DNA from: Dehalococcoidia bacterium
Lineage (GTDB): Bacteria; Chloroflexota; Dehalococcoidia; Lucifugimonadales; Australimonadaceae
Assembly (NCBI GenBank): GCA_022820645.1
Contig: JAJEFD010000003.1
Coordinates: 1-64,000, forward strand
DNA length: 64,000 nucleotides
Reading direction: 5' to 3'
A program made the position numbers and the translations under genes. Under the pieces are notes generated by a model. The model did no database searches. It saw nothing but the letters and a program-made list of their open reading frames with translations, and had not been told where the DNA came from. This document shows, piece after piece, positions 53,768 through 62,882 of the stretch. Every line of letters starts with the position of its first letter. Position 1 is the first letter of the stretch.

Positions 53768-54566
53768 CGTCTTCACGTACACGCTCCGCTCGCACCGCAT
53801 CGGGTTGCTCGCCGTGTCGGTGGGCTTGTTCCTGATGAGCCTGATCATCGTCTACACGTTCGATGCGTTCGGTGGTCTGGATGCGCTTGCCGATCTGTTC
53901 GAATCGTTGCCTGCGCCGATGGCCGCGATGTTCCGCGCGCAGGCGGGGTTCGGGACGACGATAACGAGCTACATCGCACTCGACTACCGGCATCCGGTCT
54001 ACATCATCGCGGGGCTCGCGTTCGTGTTGTCGGTATCGAGCGGCGCGGCGTCGCGCGAGATTGAGCGGGGGACGGCGTTGATGCTGCTTGCGTCGCCCAT
54101 GGCGCGCTGGCGCTACCTGGCAGCGAAGACAGGCGTGCTGGTGGTGGGGGCTGTGGTCATCGTAACGATGTCCTGGCTGGGTTCGATGGCAGGGACGGCG
54201 CTGACGGGCGTTGCCGGCGACGTGGAAAGCGGGACGCTGATGCTGGCCCAGCTGAACGAACTGGGCGTGCTCCTGGCGGCGGGCGGCATCGCGATGCTGC
54301 TCTCCGCCGTGAGCTCGGACGGTGGCCGCACGGTATCCGTAACCGCCGGGATACTGACGGTGATGTACTTCCTCGACTTCGTGGGGGCGATATGGGGCCC
54401 GGCGGAGCCATTGGCGCCCCTGTCGATCTTCTACTACTTCGATCCCCTGGCTATCGCAACGAACGGCACGACGCTCCTGCGCGACATAGTGGTGCTGTTC
54501 GGCGTCGGACTCGCGGGGTTCGTCGCAGCGCTCGTGCTGTTCCAGCGGCGGGACATCACGCGCTAG
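53760..54566 (+). CDS. ABC-2 type transporter permease
   Basis: 268 residues from ATG 53760, overlapping the ATPase stop. About six hydrophobic helices: RIGLLAVSVGLFLMSLIIVY, YIIAGLAFVLSVSSGAASRE, and the last FGVGLAGFVAALVLF, with the coupling-helix-like EIERGTALMLLASPMARWRYLAAK. Forms an exporter with the preceding ATPase. Confidence 0.88.
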   Translation: MLSVFTYTLRSHRIGLLAVSVGLFLMSLIIVYTFDAFGGLDALADLFESLPAPMAAMFRAQAGFGTTITSYIALDYRHPVYIIAGLAFVLSVSSGAASREIERGTALMLLASPMARWRYLAAKTGVLVVGAVVIVTMSWLGSMAGTALTGVAGDVESGTLMLAQLNELGVLLAAGGIAMLLSAVSSDGGRTVSVTAGILTVMYFLDFVGAIWGPAEPLAPLSIFYYFDPLAIATNGTTLLRDIVVLFGVGLAGFVAALVLFQRRDITR

Positions 54567-54574
54567 CGGCGCGA

Positions 54575-56029
54575 CTACAGATCCGGGTGCCGGTCGTGCC
54601 ACTCTGACGCCTGTTCGTAGGCGTAGGCGGCGCGGAGGAGCGTGGGCTCGCTCAGGTGCGGGCCGAGCAACTGCAGTCCGATGGGGAGGCCGTCCGAAAA
54701 TCCGCACGGCACCGAGATGCCGGGGATGCCCGCGATGTTCGCGGGGATGGTGCAGATGTCGTTCGCGTGCATGACGATGGGATCGACGATACCGCCGATC
54801 TCGAATGCCGTGGTCGGAGAGGTGGGGAGCGCCAGGACGTCAACGCGCTGGAAGGCGTCGTGGAACTCCCGGCGGATGAGCGTCCGCACCTGCTGCGCCT
54901 TCTTGTAGTAAGCGTCGTAGTATCCGGCTGAGAGCGCGTACGCTCCCATGAGGATGCGTCGGCGCACCTCTGCGCCGAAACCGTTGCGCCGCGTCGCGTC
55001 CAAAGCGGCCCACATGCCGTCCGCTTCCTGGTCGGAGTAGCCGTACTTCACGCCGTCGTACCGGGCGAGGTTCGCCGAACACTCGGACGGCGCGAGTATG
55101 TAGTAGACCGCAAGTGCGGCGCGCGACGTGGGCAGAGCGACCTCCTCGACGACCGCGCCCTGCGATTCGAGTACGGCGAGCGCGGCTTTCACCGACTCTG
55201 CAACCGTTGGGTCGATGCCGTCGCCGAGGTACTCCGGCACGACGCCGATGCGCAGTCCCTGCACGCCGTCCTGGAGTCCGTTCGTATAGTCCGGCGGCTC
55301 CGCGGGGATGCTGGTGGAATCCAGCGGGTCGTAACCGGCGATGGCGTTGAGCACGACCGCTGCGTCCTCCACGGAACGCGTCAGGGGTCCGATCTGATCG
55401 AGCGAGGATGCGAATGCGACGAGGCCGAAGCGCGAGACGAGGCCATAGGTTGGCTTGAGGCCGACGATGCCGCAGAGGGCAGCAGGCTGTCGTATCGAGC
55501 CGCCGGTGTCCGAGCCGAGCGAGTAAGGCGCCAACCCCGCAGCGACTGCCGCTGCGGGGCCGCCGCTCGATCCGCCGGGCACACGGGAGAGGTCCCAGGG
55601 GTTGTGGACGGTCTTGAACGCCGAGGTCTCGTTGGAGGAGCCCATGGCGAACTCGTCCATGTTGCCCTTACCGAGGAGTGCGCCCCCGGCGTTGGCGAGG
55701 CGGGTGGTCACGGTGGCGTCGTAGGGAGGTGTGTATCCCTCCAGCATGAGCGATGCGCAGGTCGTGGCTATGCCGCGCGTGGAGAGGTTGTCCTTGAGTT
55801 GCAGAGGGATGCCGGTGAGCGGTCCTGCATCGCCCTGTGCGATGCGGCGGTCAGCTTCGGCGGCCTGCGCCCGTGCGGTATCAGGCGTTACTGCAAGGTA
55901 AGCGCCGATGCCCGGGTCCAGCTCGGCGATGCGCTCCAGATGGGCCTCCGTGAGCTCCGCGGAGGAGACCTCTCTCTCGGCCAGGGCGCGGGACATCCGG
56001 GTTACGGTCTGATAGTGCAGTTCGCTCAT
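54575..56029 (-). CDS. gatA: Glutamyl-tRNA(Gln) amidotransferase subunit A
   Basis: 484 residues. Amidase signature: Lys of LQLKDNLSTRG, cis-Ser in PGGSSGGPAAAVAAGLAP and the catalytic Ser in GSDTGGSIRQPAALCG, then GLKPTYG. Provides ammonia for making Gln-tRNA or Asn-tRNA with GatB and GatC. Three bases after gatC in the same operon. One residue in the Ser loop is Pro where many enzymes have Ser (GGSSGGP). Confidence 0.95.
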   Translation of the reverse strand: MSELHYQTVTRMSRALAEREVSSAELTEAHLERIAELDPGIGAYLAVTPDTARAQAAEADRRIAQGDAGPLTGIPLQLKDNLSTRGIATTCASLMLEGYTPPYDATVTTRLANAGGALLGKGNMDEFAMGSSNETSAFKTVHNPWDLSRVPGGSSGGPAAAVAAGLAPYSLGSDTGGSIRQPAALCGIVGLKPTYGLVSRFGLVAFASSLDQIGPLTRSVEDAAVVLNAIAGYDPLDSTSIPAEPPDYTNGLQDGVQGLRIGVVPEYLGDGIDPTVAESVKAALAVLESQGAVVEEVALPTSRAALAVYYILAPSECSANLARYDGVKYGYSDQEADGMWAALDATRRNGFGAEVRRRILMGAYALSAGYYDAYYKKAQQVRTLIRREFHDAFQRVDVLALPTSPTTAFEIGGIVDPIVMHANDICTIPANIAGIPGISVPCGFSDGLPIGLQLLGPHLSEPTLLRAAYAYEQASEWHDRHPDL

Positions 56030-56032
56030 CGA

Positions 56033-56347
56033 TCAGGATTCATCCATCACGGCTTGTACCCGGAAGAAAGAGCCTTCGCGCCGCGGGGCGTTGGCGAGGA
56101 CGTCCTCGCGCTCCAGCGGCGGGCGGGAGACGTCGTCGCGCATAACCGTGTGGACTTCCTCCACCGCATGACCTGTCGGCTCGATGCCGGAGGTATCTAT
56201 GCGTTGCAGGACGCTCACTTCGTCGAGGAGCTTGGCCATCTCGGCGCGCAGCTGCTCGGCCTCCTCATCGGTGAGCCCGATGTGGCACAGCGCGGCTACC
56301 TGCCGCACTTGTTCGACGGAGAGTTCAGGTTCCGGTTGGTTGGTCAT
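56033..56347 (-). CDS. gatC: Glutamyl-tRNA(Gln) amidotransferase subunit C
   Basis: 104 residues from ATG 56347. VEQVRQVAALCHIGLTDEEAEQLRAEMAKLLDEVSVLQRIDT (part: VAALCHIGLTDEE) and DDVSRPPLEREDVLANAPRREGSFFRV are the family pattern. Stabilises GatA. gatB is not in the window. Upstream 56,348-56,538 holds no gene. Confidence 0.94.
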   Translation of the reverse strand: MTNQPEPELSVEQVRQVAALCHIGLTDEEAEQLRAEMAKLLDEVSVLQRIDTSGIEPTGHAVEEVHTVMRDDVSRPPLEREDVLANAPRREGSFFRVQAVMDES

Positions 56348-56538
56348 GGTCGGTGACGCACGTAGATGCGCGGCATACCCGGGGACGGGCATCAGTCTAT
56401 CAGACGCGCTCGGTCTGGCGGCCAGGGATGCTCTCAACGTGCGCTTACGCGCAAGCGAATCTGCTTCCGGTGCTTCTGAGGCACGTTTAAACTGATTGAC
56501 CAGTTAGTGGAGGTTCGCCTGCCGAGAGGGACGCGCCG

Positions 56539-56844
56539 ATGAAGATATCCCAGATCGCCAATTACAGCTTGCTCGCCGAGGGTGGCCTCCCCCCCTTACA
56601 GGCGATGGTGTACGAAGAGTTGATGCGCCGCCCGGACGAGGTGTTCGAGTACCAGGGCGACGAACTGATCAGGACTTTCCCCCGTATGAAGCGCTCCGCG
56701 CTCAACTGGTCGCTGTGGCTGCTGGCGAAGACGGGGCACATCGGCAAGTTACGGGTCCGGGTGGATGGCAGGCTGACGACGGTCTATGGCGCTCACGAGG
56801 CGGTAGACGCGCTCAAAGAGCGCATGGGTATCGCTACCAACTAG
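56539..56844 (+). CDS. Small helical protein, function unknown
   Basis: 101 residues. MKISQIANYSLLAEGGLPPLQAMVYEELMRRPDEVFEYQGDELIRTFPRMKRSALNWSLW (part: YEELMRRPDEVFEY) suggests a winged-helix-like fold with a beta hairpin near VRVDGRLTTVYG. I do not recognise the family. A DNA-binding or regulatory role is guesswork. Isolated between two minus-strand operons; ATG with GAGAGGGACG upstream. Confidence 0.75.
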   Translation: MKISQIANYSLLAEGGLPPLQAMVYEELMRRPDEVFEYQGDELIRTFPRMKRSALNWSLWLLAKTGHIGKLRVRVDGRLTTVYGAHEAVDALKERMGIATN

Positions 56845-56862
56845 CGGGCCTGCCGGGAGTCC

Positions 56863-57177
56863 TCAGGAGCCGGCCGACTGGCTCGCGAGGTCGCGGAGCA
56901 GCTTGTAGGGGAATATCCCCGTGTCGTGCAGGTCGCTGAAGAGCAGGCCGACGGCGTAGCGGCCTATCTCCATGTACTCCTCTATCGTCACGTCCGACGG
57001 CACGTCGTCCACCCCTACGCGCCGCGTGTGCGTGATCTCGTCCACGCACTGGGCGCAGCCGCAGTGTCCCCGCAGGTAGCGGTGGGGGAGAAGGGTTTCG
57101 ACTCCGTCCTTCCAGATGATGTGGAGTCCGTCCGGTGCGATGTCTATCTGCCGGGGCTCGTACTGCTCTTCCGCCAT
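56863..57177 (-). CDS. DUF971 / GBBH-like N-terminal domain protein
   Basis: 104 residues, ATG 57177. IDIAPDGLHIIWKDGVETLLPHRYLRGHCGCAQCVDE is the DUF971 pattern, with a Cys cluster CGCAQC that may bind zinc or iron-sulfur, and a C-terminal YAVGLLFSDLHDTGIFPYKLLR. The family is the N-terminal domain of gamma-butyrobetaine hydroxylase-type proteins and is often linked to iron-sulfur proteins. Third gene after dinB and the cyclodeaminase-family gene. Confidence 0.9.
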   Translation of the reverse strand: MAEEQYEPRQIDIAPDGLHIIWKDGVETLLPHRYLRGHCGCAQCVDEITHTRRVGVDDVPSDVTIEEYMEIGRYAVGLLFSDLHDTGIFPYKLLRDLASQSAGS

Positions 57178-57212
57178 GATCCTGTCTCGCTCTCCCTTCG
57201 CAGGGTAGGGAA

Positions 57213-58166
57213 CTAGAGTTCCGCTTCCCTGCCGATGCCGCCGTCCAGCGCCTTGCGGTAGACGTGCATGCCGACGGTAACGTCCTCCATCGCCAGCCCC
57301 TGGGACTCGAAGAGGGTGATGGCCTCCGGCGACGGTCTGCCAGCCACGCGCCCGGAAACCACGTCGCGCAACTCCACGGCGTTCTCCCAGCGGAAAGCCC
57401 GGCGCTCGGCGGCCCAGATCAACTCGCCGCACTCTATCTTCGCGTCCTCGAGGTCGTCCACGACGACGATGCCGCTGCGCCGTATCGTCGTCTCGTCTAC
57501 CTCGCGGCGCATCCAGTGGTTGCTCCCCGCAGCGTTGACGTGGGCGCCAGGGGCGAGCGATTCGCCGTCGAACACCGGCTCGCGCGAGTTGGTGATGGCG
57601 CAGACGATAGCGGACCCGGCGACGGCGTCGTGCGCAGACTCGGTCGGGCGTACATCTACGCCGAGTTCGGCTGACATCCGGTGTGCGAACGCTTCTCGAC
57701 GTTCCGGATTGCGGCTATAGACCAGGGCTCGTTCGACCGGGCGGACCGCAGCGACGGCTGCGAGTTGCGTCCGCGCCTGGTAGCCGCTCCCGATGACGGC
57801 AACCGTGCCGGCGTCCGGGCGCGCCATGTAACGGGTAGCCACACCGCTCGCGGCGCCGGTGCGTATCTGTCCGAGTGCGTTGGCCGCGAGCATGGCAAGA
57901 GGGGAGCCGTCCTCCGTGCTGAAGAGGAGGACGACCATGCGGCTGGACCCCCTTGTGCCGCTCACGTAGGTCTTCAGTCCGGTTGCTCCGGCGTCGTTGG
58001 ACATCCCGGCCATCACCTGTTGCGCGCCCCGCATGAGCGGCAGCCGGTACCGTGGCATATTGGACACCGACCCCCTAGCCCATTCGGCGAATGCGGCGTC
58101 GAGCACGTCCACGCACTCGTTCATGGGGAGCAGGTCTCGTACTTCTTGTTCGTTGAGCAGCAGCAA
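57213..58166 (-). CDS. Ornithine cyclodeaminase/mu-crystallin family protein
   Basis: 317 residues from TTG 58166, three bases after the dinB stop. LLPMNECVDVLDAAFAEWARG, KTYVSGTRGSSRMVVLLFSTEDGSPLAMLAAN (part: LLFSTEDGSPLAMLAAN), QIRTGAASGVATRYMA, the NAD fold VAVIGSGYQARTQLAAVA, and HVNAAGSN. Acts on an amino or imino acid with NAD(P); could be ornithine cyclodeaminase, alanine dehydrogenase or ketimine reductase. Confidence 0.9.
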   Translation of the reverse strand: MLLLNEQEVRDLLPMNECVDVLDAAFAEWARGSVSNMPRYRLPLMRGAQQVMAGMSNDAGATGLKTYVSGTRGSSRMVVLLFSTEDGSPLAMLAANALGQIRTGAASGVATRYMARPDAGTVAVIGSGYQARTQLAAVAAVRPVERALVYSRNPERREAFAHRMSAELGVDVRPTESAHDAVAGSAIVCAITNSREPVFDGESLAPGAHVNAAGSNHWMRREVDETTIRRSGIVVVDDLEDAKIECGELIWAAERRAFRWENAVELRDVVSGRVAGRPSPEAITLFESQGLAMEDVTVGMHVYRKALDGGIGREAEL

Positions 58167-58169
58167 GCG

Positions 58170-59270
58170 TTAGTTCTCCTCTTCGCCGTCGTCCATATCC
58201 AGGGCAAGCTGCCCGGGAGTCTGAACGGGCCGTAGATTGCTGACGCCGACGCCGATGAGGCGAACGTTCGTCCTGGGTTCCCAGTTGGCGTCCAGCAGAT
58301 GCAGCGCGTCGGCAAGTATCGCATCGGCGTGGGCTGTTGCGTTATCCCGGCTCGTGGAGCGTGTGAGCGTGGTGAAGTCGGAAAGGCGGAGCTTGAGCGT
58401 AACAGTGCGGCCCACCAGGCCGTGACGCTCCAGCGAATGCGCTACCCGCTCTGCCATGCGCCGCAGTTCCTCCGCCAGTGATTCACGAGCGTTCACGTCT
58501 TCCGCGAAGGTCTCCTCCGCACTCACGGACTTCGTCTCCCTGTCCGTCTCCACGGGGGATGGGTCTTCCCCTTGTGCTCGCCGCTTGAGTGCCGCGCCCC
58601 ATGGCCCCAGTACGGTTACCAGCGCCTCTGGCGACGCGGCGGCGATCTGGCCGAGTGTGTGGAACCCGTGCGCCTTCAGACGCTCCGTGGAGCGTGGCCC
58701 GATACCGGGCAGGGAGCGCACGTCTAGGTCCGCGAGGAACGCCGGTTCCGTTCCTGGCTCGACGACGACGAATCCGCCGGGTTTGCCCGTTTCACAGGCG
58801 ACCTTCGCGACCATCTTGTTGCTCGCGATACCCACGGAGCACGGGAGGCCGAGGTCAACGCGTACCCGGCCCTGCATCCGGTGGGCGCGGCCGGCGGCCT
58901 CCTGCATGTCCTTCGATACGGGCGTGAGGTCGACGTAGGCCTCGTCTATGGACATCTGCTGGATGACGCCGGACTCCTGCTGAAGGATGTCCATCACTCG
59001 CCCGGAGTATTCGCGGTAGAGGTGGAAGCGTGGCCGAAGGACAACCGCCTCCGGGCAGAGCCGTACGGCGCGGGACATGGGCATGGCAGAGTGGCAGCCA
59101 TACTTCCGCGCTTCGTACGAGGCCGCCGCCACCACCCCCCGCGACGTGGGGCTGCCTCCGATGAGCAGCGGCTTCCCCGCGAGGGACGGCTCTTCGAGCA
59201 CCTCCACCGAGGCGTAGAAGGCGTCGAGGTCTACGAGGGCGATGTACCGCTGGTCGTCCACGGCGCTCAT
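58170..59270 (-). CDS. dinB: DNA polymerase IV (Y family)
   Basis: 366 residues from ATG 59270; an in-frame ATG at 59318 gives 382. Catalytic carboxylates in IALVDLDAFYASVEV and MSIDEAYVDL, SIGIASNK-type CSVGIASNKMVAKVA, LPGIGPRSTERL helix-hairpin-helix, and a C-terminal PGQLALDM that may be the clamp-binding peptide. Copies damaged DNA and lowers replication fidelity. First gene of the three-gene operon. Confidence 0.95.
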   Translation of the reverse strand: MSAVDDQRYIALVDLDAFYASVEVLEEPSLAGKPLLIGGSPTSRGVVAAASYEARKYGCHSAMPMSRAVRLCPEAVVLRPRFHLYREYSGRVMDILQQESGVIQQMSIDEAYVDLTPVSKDMQEAAGRAHRMQGRVRVDLGLPCSVGIASNKMVAKVACETGKPGGFVVVEPGTEPAFLADLDVRSLPGIGPRSTERLKAHGFHTLGQIAAASPEALVTVLGPWGAALKRRAQGEDPSPVETDRETKSVSAEETFAEDVNARESLAEELRRMAERVAHSLERHGLVGRTVTLKLRLSDFTTLTRSTSRDNATAHADAILADALHLLDANWEPRTNVRLIGVGVSNLRPVQTPGQLALDMDDGEEEN

Positions 59271-59340
59271 GGTAGCCCTGGTGTCGCGTACGTGGAAACG
59301 GTCGGTTGTCGTGTGCACGCTGGATGCGGGGCGTGCGCAA

Positions 59341-59381
59341 TTGAAACGCCACCTCCCGCACGTGTGCAGGGAGGCGGCGTT
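59341..59381 (-). terminator. Intrinsic terminator after the HU gene
   Basis: On the minus strand, AACGCCGCCTCCC (59381-59369) pairs with GGGAGGTGGCGTT (59357-59345) through 13 pairs with one G-T wobble and an 11-base loop, followed by TTTCAATT. It separates HU from dinB. Confidence 0.85.
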
Positions 59382-59416
59382 GGATCGATAGTAGGACTGG
59401 GGTGTGTGTTGTCGGG

Positions 59417-59710
59417 CTACTTGCGTACCGCCCCTGCGAGATCTGCGCCTGCCGTGAAACCGACACGCTTGTGAGCGGGGACGTTGATGCGTTGCCCTGC
59501 CTGTGGACCGCGGATGGCGGTTACCTGCCGTTCCTTCACCTGCCGGGACTCGAAAGAGCCGAACCCGGTGAGGACGACACGGTCTCCGGCTGCCACCGCT
59601 TCTGTGATGCTTTCGAGCACTGCATTGAGTGCGGCGTCTCCCGCGGCACGGGTTCCGTTAAGCTTGAGTGAGACTCTCAGCGCCAGGTCTCCCTTACGAA
59701 TTGTTGCCAC
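59417..59710 (-). CDS. HU family DNA-binding protein
   Basis: 97 residues from GTG 59710, with AGGAGGTG upstream. TIRKGDLALRVSLKLNGTRAAGDAAL at the N-terminus (part: TIRKGDLALRV), VVLTGFGSFESRQVKERQVTAIRGPQAGQRINVPAHKRVGF (part: GFGSFESRQVKER) with the DNA-binding arm. Normal length. Bends and compacts DNA. Own transcript with a terminator. Confidence 0.95.
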   Translation of the reverse strand: MATIRKGDLALRVSLKLNGTRAAGDAALNAVLESITEAVAAGDRVVLTGFGSFESRQVKERQVTAIRGPQAGQRINVPAHKRVGFTAGADLAGAVRK

Positions 59711-59816
59711 CCTTTCACACCTCCTCGCACTGAGGCTGGGGCGAGGCCTCAATGCTTCTGTGGTTCGGGGCAGTATAGCACGGGCGCTACGTGCCGGACG
59801 GAATACAGAGGCTAAC

Positions 59817-60632
59817 TCAGGCAGTTGGCTCTCGGCCCCACCACGCGTGGAAGTGATGTAATGGCCCATGCCCCCCCCCGATGGGAGGAGCGCCCGCGAT
59901 GGCTGCGGTGACGTACGCTTTCGCGTCGGATACTGCGCCCTCCACGGTGTTGCCGCGTGCGAGCCCGGCAGCGACCGCCGATGCGAACGTGCAACCTGTG
60001 CCGTGCGTGCTGGTCGTGGAGATGCGCTTCGCAGGGAACTCAGTGAACGCTGAACCGTCGTACAGCACGTCCACCGCGTCCTCGCCGAAGTGGCCTCCCT
60101 TCACGACGACGTAGCGGCAGCCCATGGCGTGGATGGCACCTGCGGCGTCCCGTGCCTGCTCCATCGTTTCGACGGGATGCCCGCAGAGGGCGGCTGCTTC
60201 TCCTGCATTCGGCGTGGAGACCAGCGCCAGGGGGAGCAGCCGGGAGATGAGCGCGGATACGGCATCCTCACGCAGAAGGCGGTCGCCGCCTTTTGCCACC
60301 ATCACCGGGTCCACGACGAGTTGCTCCACGCCGTGATGCCGGAGCCGTTCCGCAACTGTCTCGATGATCGCCGCGCTGGAGAGCATCCCCGTCTTCACCG
60401 CGTCCATACCGATATCAGTCGCCACGGCGTCTATCTGGGCGCTGATCACGTCCACCGGCAGTTCGTGGATAGCCGTGACGCCCAGCGTGTTCTGCGCGGT
60501 GACGGCGGTCAGTGCGCTTGCCCCGTACACCTCGAACGCGGCGAACGTCTTGAGGTCGGCCTGTATGCCAGCGCCGCCCCCCGAGTCAGAACCTGCGATC
60601 GTCAGTGCGATGGGGGTACGCCCTTCGTTCAT
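59817..60632 (-). CDS. thiD: Hydroxymethylpyrimidine/phosphomethylpyrimidine kinase
   Basis: 271 residues from ATG 60632, overlapping the tenA stop. [51 protein letters not shown] and [20 protein letters not shown] are diagnostic of the ribokinase-like ThiD. Phosphorylates HMP twice to HMP-PP for thiamin synthesis. Last gene of the riboswitch-controlled operon. Confidence 0.96.
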   Translation of the reverse strand: MNEGRTPIALTIAGSDSGGGAGIQADLKTFAAFEVYGASALTAVTAQNTLGVTAIHELPVDVISAQIDAVATDIGMDAVKTGMLSSAAIIETVAERLRHHGVEQLVVDPVMVAKGGDRLLREDAVSALISRLLPLALVSTPNAGEAAALCGHPVETMEQARDAAGAIHAMGCRYVVVKGGHFGEDAVDVLYDGSAFTEFPAKRISTTSTHGTGCTFASAVAAGLARGNTVEGAVSDAKAYVTAAIAGAPPIGGGHGPLHHFHAWWGREPTA

Positions 60633-61300
60633 ACCGGCCACTCCTCCCGGTTCCATGCCATCTCCCAGAAGAGGTACTCGTAGCGGGAGCTGGTGACGAA
60701 CGTCTCTTCGATGCGGGCCAACTCGTTCTCGGGCAGCCCTTCGGCGATGTGGTCGAGCAGGCCGCGGCACCATTCGGCCAGTTCGGCGAACTCGGCGGAC
60801 GCGTACATGTCGATCCATGCGGCGTAGCGCGGGTCTTCCGGTCGTTCCCGTGCAGCGAGCCGCTGACCGACCTCCGAGAACCCCCACATGCACGGCAGCA
60901 GCGCGCCGACGATCTCGGGGAAGCTGCCCGTCGCAGCCGTGCGAACGAGGAAGTCCGTGTACGCACGGCAGGTAGGCGACATCTCCTCGGTCTCCAGGTC
61001 TTCCTCGGTGATGCCGAACTCCGCCGCGTAGGAGCGGTGCATGGACATCTCCACGTTCAGCGTCTCGTTCGTAAGCTGCGCCAGCTTCGTCATCGCCTCG
61101 AGGTTGGGGGCGCGCGCCGACGCTGTCGCGAGCATCCGGGCGTACTCGATCAGGAAGCGGTAGTCCTGCCGCACCCAGTGCCGGAAACGGGCGATGTCCA
61201 AGCTGCCGTTGCCGATGCCCCGGATGAACGGGTGCTCGTGCTGCGCCTCCCACACATCTGCGGCTGCTGCCTTCAAGCGGGAACTGAATGGTTCAGGCAT
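60629..61300 (-). CDS. tenA: Aminopyrimidine aminohydrolase TenA
   Basis: 223 residues, ATG 61300. [20 protein letters not shown] and the catalytic Cys in [13 protein letters not shown] mark the Cys-containing TenA class (TenA_C), which salvages aminomethyl-pyrimidine from degraded thiamin. [26 protein letters not shown] is the C-terminal helix with the conserved Glu. Between the symporter (three-base gap) and thiD (four-base overlap). Confidence 0.94.
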   Translation of the reverse strand: MPEPFSSRLKAAAADVWEAQHEHPFIRGIGNGSLDIARFRHWVRQDYRFLIEYARMLATASARAPNLEAMTKLAQLTNETLNVEMSMHRSYAAEFGITEEDLETEEMSPTCRAYTDFLVRTAATGSFPEIVGALLPCMWGFSEVGQRLAARERPEDPRYAAWIDMYASAEFAELAEWCRGLLDHIAEGLPENELARIEETFVTSSRYEYLFWEMAWNREEWPV

Positions 61301-61303
61301 GGC

Positions 61304-62806
61304 TCACGCTTCGCTCTCCAGCGGGCGGATCTGCTCGGCAAGCGTTTCCAGCTCGAACCCTGCACCGCCGCGTTGCCTGGCTGCGAACACGAACAACGCC
61401 GTGACTACCGACGAAGTGACGACAGCGAGGAGGAAGCTGGCCAGCAGGTTCCCGGATGCGAGGATGTGCCATACGCTCGTGAGTCCCTCCCACGTCCACC
61501 AGCCGGAAAGGTCTGGTTTGGGGAAGAAGAGAGCTCCCACGATTATGCCGAGTACCGCACCGGTGACGGCCCCCGTTCCACTCAGATGCCGGCTCCACAT
61601 GCCGGCGAATACCGGCACCATCGCGCCGGCGCAGACCAGGTCCGCTATGAGGAAGAGGTAGAGCACGCTGTCGAACGCATAACCGACGATGGCGGCTGGG
61701 ACGATGAGGAATGCAGTGATGAGCCGGGTGGAACGGAGCAGCCCGCGCCCGCCGCGGATGCGTGAGAGGTCGGTCGTGAACACGCTCGCCATGCCGTTGA
61801 GGAGCGTGTCCATGCTGCTCATCACGAGTACGAGCGCAAGCGCGACCAGGACAACGAGCGCCCAGCCGGGCAGCACTTCCAGGGCCAGCGAGAAGAGCGC
61901 GATGGAAGCGGGTTGGTCGTCGTTCACCAGCCCGCTGCTGACAGCCCACAGTCCGAAGAACCCGGCAGCGATGATCAGCGGAACGACGATGGCGCCCGCG
62001 CCGAGGAACCCGCGCCAGATGTCGCCATCGGTCCTTGCCGCGTAGACGCGCTGCCAGAGTCCCTGGTGGAAGAGGTTCGCCGCGAGGATGGCGATCACGA
62101 GCGTGAGCCCGAACTCGATGCCGTGCAGCTGGGTGACGTCCAGCAGCGCCGCGTTCTCTTCCCGCACCGTATCGAAGGCCGCGGTCCAACCGCCGAAGTG
62201 GGCGAGGGTGGCGATGAGCACGGCGATGAGCAGCGGGATGATGATGGCGAACTGGATGTTGTCTGTGAAGATGGAGGCCCGGAGGCCGCCGTACACGGTG
62301 TAGGCCAGCGTTGCGACGCCGACGAGCACGAGCGTCAGCACCAGCGGGGCGTCGGCAACCTGTCCCACCGCCCGCGCGATCGCTCCCATCTCGGCGGCGA
62401 GGAACGTGAACATGTAGAGCACGACGATGAGGAGCGTGAGGAGATACATCGCGCGGCCGTACCGCTGCCAGACGAACTCGCTCAGGGAGTGGCCGTTCGG
62501 CGCGAGCTTGCGCATGCGCGGCCCGACAACGGTGAAGGCCACGATGGGCGCGGCCTGCCCGATGCCGTACCCGATGAGAGCGGCAACGCCTGCCCAGGTC
62601 GCCGCTTCGGCAGGGCTGAACAGGATCCACGCGCCGAGCAGGGATGCGGCCATGGTGGCCATCGCCGTCATGCCGCCGATGGAGCCGCGCGCAGAGACGA
62701 AGTCCTCGATGGTCTGCCGCCTCGCCCTCGCGTAGGTGATGCCCGCGGCGGACATGATGGCCATGGTGATGATCGCTGCGATGAGAGCCCAGGCCTCGGT
62801 AGACAT
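61304..62806 (-). CDS. thiV: Sodium/solute symporter, probable thiamin-precursor importer (ThiV-like)
   Basis: 500 residues, ATG 62806, about 13 hydrophobic helices of the SSS family: EDFVSARGSIGGMTAMATMAASLLGAW (part: DFVSARGSIGG), TLAYTVYGGLRASIFTDNIQF, and VLVMSSMDTLLNGMASVFTTDL, with the Ser-rich sodium-site region. Its mRNA begins with a TPP riboswitch and it is followed by tenA and thiD, so import of HMP or a related pyrimidine with sodium is likely; SSS genes under TPP control are known as thiV in SAR11. Substrate is inferred from that context, not from sequence. Confidence 0.85.
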   Translation of the reverse strand: MSTEAWALIAAIITMAIMSAAGITYARARRQTIEDFVSARGSIGGMTAMATMAASLLGAWILFSPAEAATWAGVAALIGYGIGQAAPIVAFTVVGPRMRKLAPNGHSLSEFVWQRYGRAMYLLTLLIVVLYMFTFLAAEMGAIARAVGQVADAPLVLTLVLVGVATLAYTVYGGLRASIFTDNIQFAIIIPLLIAVLIATLAHFGGWTAAFDTVREENAALLDVTQLHGIEFGLTLVIAILAANLFHQGLWQRVYAARTDGDIWRGFLGAGAIVVPLIIAAGFFGLWAVSSGLVNDDQPASIALFSLALEVLPGWALVVLVALALVLVMSSMDTLLNGMASVFTTDLSRIRGGRGLLRSTRLITAFLIVPAAIVGYAFDSVLYLFLIADLVCAGAMVPVFAGMWSRHLSGTGAVTGAVLGIIVGALFFPKPDLSGWWTWEGLTSVWHILASGNLLASFLLAVVTSSVVTALFVFAARQRGGAGFELETLAEQIRPLESEA

Positions 62807-62823
62807 CGCGTCTCCTCCTGCAT

Positions 62824-62860
62824 AGCGAAGGGCCGCTCACTGGAGGAGCGGCCCCTTCGC
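62824..62860 (-). promoter_or_regulatory. Riboswitch expression-platform hairpin with anti-Shine-Dalgarno loop
   Basis: GCGAAGGGGCCGCTC and GAGCGGCCCTTCGC form a long stem between the TPP aptamer and the start codon. CTCCTCC at its top (62848-62842) is an exact complement of GGAGGAG in the thiV ribosome binding site (62818-62812). No T-tract follows, so translation control is more likely than termination. Confidence 0.6.
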
Positions 62861-62882
62861 GACATCCGCCGGTTGCATCGCT

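Noticed and set aside
62824-62860. Reading the strong hairpin after the TPP aptamer as an intrinsic terminator
   Set aside because: TATGCAGG follows the stem, with no T-tract. A translational role fits better.
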